Positions 7,197 through 8,250 of a stretch of 8,250 nt of DNA are shown piece by piece. Origin of the DNA: Bacteroidales bacterium (GTDB lineage Bacteria; Bacteroidota; Bacteroidia; Bacteroidales; P3); NCBI GenBank assembly GCA_012837565.1, contig DUQY01000155.1:1-8250 (forward strand), read 5' to 3'. The first letter of the stretch is position 1; each line of letters starts with the position of its first letter. The notes under the pieces are model-generated. The model had not been told where the DNA came from. It was given only the letters and a program-made list of their open reading frames with translations, and did not search any database. The position numbers and the translations under genes were made by a program.

Positions 7197-7972
7197 TCTG
7201 GACTAACTTTATTTTCTTTGCCATAGGCTCAATAATATGCTGGATAATAGCATCCATACTTATATACAAACAAAAATACAAGAAAGCATCCAATATCCTT
7301 TTCCTCTTAGGCATAGCAATACTCTTAACCTTCATCATCCTATTTTGGCAAAACCTAAAACGTCCACCCTTCAGAACAATAGGAGAAACAAGACTTTGGT
7401 ATTCATTCTTCATAACCCTCGTAGGCTATATAACCTATAAGAGATGGAAATACCCTTGGCTGATTATCTATACCTCAATTGTCGGAATAGTGTTTCTTAT
7501 TATCAACCTCCTAAAACCAGAAATCCATTCCCAAACCCTAATGCCAGCCCTACAAAGCCTTTGGTTTATCCCTCACGTAACGGCATATATTATATCATAC
7601 TCAATGCTAGGAGCAGCAACCATAGCTGGCATAATCCTATTAAAAAAGATAGAAAACAAACAAGTAGATTTCAAATTAGAAAGACTAATCGACAACTTAG
7701 TCTATATCGGTTTTGGATTTCTTGCCCTAGGATTGTTAATGGGCTGTTTATGGGCAAAAGAAGCATGGGGACATTACTGGTCATGGGATCCAAAAGAAAC
7801 GTGGGCATTCCTAACCTCAACCGCCTACTTAGTCTATATCCATTCCCGCCTTCATAAAATCAACCTCAAAATATCGTTATGGATACTAATAATATCCCTA
7901 ATCCTACTTTGCATCACCTGGTTAGGAATTGACTATATCCCCTCTGCCCAAACAAGCATACACGTTTACTAA
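7193..7972 (+). CDS. ccsA: Cytochrome c biogenesis protein CcsA, heme-handling WWD domain
   Basis: CcsA is the heme-presenting half of the System II synthetase and acts with CcsB at the outer face of the cytoplasmic membrane. The protein is strongly hydrophobic, with about eight membrane segments. The WWD tryptophan-rich motif lies at about 187-204 (WGHYWSWDPKETW). Candidate heme-ligating histidines by family position are H128 (PHV), H217 (YIHSRL) and H257 (SIHVY), flanking the motif as in known CcsA proteins. The C-terminal SIHVY departs slightly from the more usual HSY ending. I chose ATG 7193, which overlaps the ccsB stop as ATGA and gives 259 residues starting directly with a membrane helix. 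The alternative in-frame ATG at 7109 would add 28 polar residues lying entirely inside ccsB and is unlikely. The ATGA overlap suggests translational coupling and balanced synthesis of the two halves. It is the last gene of the operon; a T-rich repeat follows within 11 nt. Confidence 0.92.
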   Translation: MIWTNFIFFAIGSIICWIIASILIYKQKYKKASNILFLLGIAILLTFIILFWQNLKRPPFRTIGETRLWYSFFITLVGYITYKRWKYPWLIIYTSIVGIVFLIINLLKPEIHSQTLMPALQSLWFIPHVTAYIISYSMLGAATIAGIILLKKIENKQVDFKLERLIDNLVYIGFGFLALGLLMGCLWAKEAWGHYWSWDPKETWAFLTSTAYLVYIHSRLHKINLKISLWILIISLILLCITWLGIDYIPSAQTSIHVY

Positions 7973-7982
7973 TTTTGCATCT

Positions 7983-8015
7983 TTTGTTTTTCATTTGTTT
8001 TTCATTTGTTTTTTT
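7983..8015 (+). repeat. T-rich 11-bp tandem repeat after ccsA
   Basis: The unit TTTGTTTTTCA occurs at 7983-7993 and 7994-8004. A third, diverged unit TTTGTTTTTTT is at 8005-8015. The tract starts 11 nt after the ccsA stop, so its transcript would be U-rich. No hairpin precedes it, so I do not call an intrinsic terminator, although transcript ending here is possible. Length variation between strains would be expected from slippage. Confidence 0.75.
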
Positions 8016-8167
8016 GAAGTCCCTATGTCTTAAAAGAACCCATCAACAAACTAAAAATATCCATTAAGCCTAAACTTCAAAGACATATCACTAAGCTCCA
8101 ATCCAAAATAACTTAGTAATAATCTCATATATCTTGACTTCAATCTTTTCTTTCAAAGATTCAATCT

Positions 8168-8250
8168 CCAATTCATGGCATGAATCAGTCAACATCATGC
8201 CATGATTCCACCCAATTCATGGCATGATTCTTTCCAATTCATGGCATGAA
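8168..8250. repeat. 22-bp tandem array of palindromic units, running off the window
   Basis: Four units start at 8168, 8190, 8212 and 8234, the last cut by the window end. Units 1, 3 and 4 share CCAATTCATGGCATGA; unit 2 is diverged (CAACATCATGCCATGATTCC). Each unit is an odd palindrome, TCATG and CATGA around one central base, at 8178, 8200, 8222 and 8244, exactly 22 bp apart. In unit 1 the arms extend to 7 bp (ATTCATG/CATGAAT). The 3-6 bp between palindromes is not conserved. There are no CRISPR-like spacers and no ORF is kept through it, because 22 is not a multiple of three. Function is unknown; the total copy number cannot be seen. Confidence 0.85.

Noticed and set aside
6817..7413. Long minus-strand open frame of 198 codons
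   Set aside because: It lies antisense to two well-supported genes (ccsB and ccsA) and shows no recognisable motif. It is a shadow of the coding bias of those genes.
5958..7972. Horizontal acquisition of ccsBA based on codon choice
   Set aside because: ccsB and ccsA seem richer in ATA, CTA and C-ending codons by eye, but ATA is also common in sdhA. Membrane protein composition and the lower expression expected for these genes can explain the rest.
8142..8161. Hairpin AATCTTT / AAAGATT with a 6-nt loop
   Set aside because: It is a short AT-rich stem without a T-tract and is out of phase with the 22-bp array. Such stems are expected by chance in this composition.
8168..8250. CRISPR array
   Set aside because: The repeated unit is contiguous at a 22-bp period with only a few unconserved bases between palindromes. 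There are no spacers of about 30 bp, and no cas genes are in the window.

Overview
This window reads as a chromosomal segment of an AT-rich anaerobic or microaerobic Bacteroidetes bacterium, most likely of the order Bacteroidales. The flavoprotein and iron-sulfur subunits have Bacteroidetes-type sequences. The transcription signals fit the Bacteroidetes pattern (TTTG, about 19-21 bp, TAnnTTTG). Start codons are preceded by A-rich leaders rather than clear Shine-Dalgarno sequences. All seven genes are on the + strand and are densely packed. The species cannot be named from the sequence alone.

Region 1 (1-3732) is a menaquinone-linked succinate dehydrogenase/fumarate reductase operon in the order sdhC-sdhA-sdhB. 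A good Bacteroidetes promoter lies at 12-42. SdhC is a five-helix, probably di-heme cytochrome b with an unusually long periplasmic loop. SdhA carries the covalent-FAD histidine and the full set of active-site residues. SdhB carries the ligands for the 2Fe-2S, 4Fe-4S and 3Fe-4S clusters.

Region 2 (3733-7972) is a cytochrome c nitrite reductase (ammonifying) operon. nrfH encodes a tetraheme quinol dehydrogenase and nrfA a pentaheme nitrite reductase with a CXXCK active-site heme motif. They are followed by ccsB (ResB-like) and ccsA, the two halves of a System II cytochrome c synthetase. A candidate promoter at 3748-3781 and an overlapping dyad precede nrfH. Adjacent genes are 2 nt apart (nrfH/nrfA), 38 nt apart (nrfA/ccsB) or overlap by 4 nt (ccsB/ccsA).

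The two modules make physiological sense together. The FRD/SDH complex and the NrfHA complex both draw on the menaquinone pool, reducing fumarate and nitrite respectively, and CcsBA attaches the nine c-type hemes that NrfH and NrfA need. The order nrfH-nrfA-ccsB-ccsA parallels the nrfHAI arrangement known from Wolinella, with the synthetase split into two genes.

Region 3 (7973-8250) has no convincing gene. It holds a T-rich 11-bp tandem repeat directly after ccsA and, at the right edge, an array of 22-bp units, each centred on an odd palindrome around TCATG-G-CATGA. The array runs off the end of the window. It is the least explained structure here. The protein-coding part is otherwise conventional, and I see no evidence of a wholly new system.
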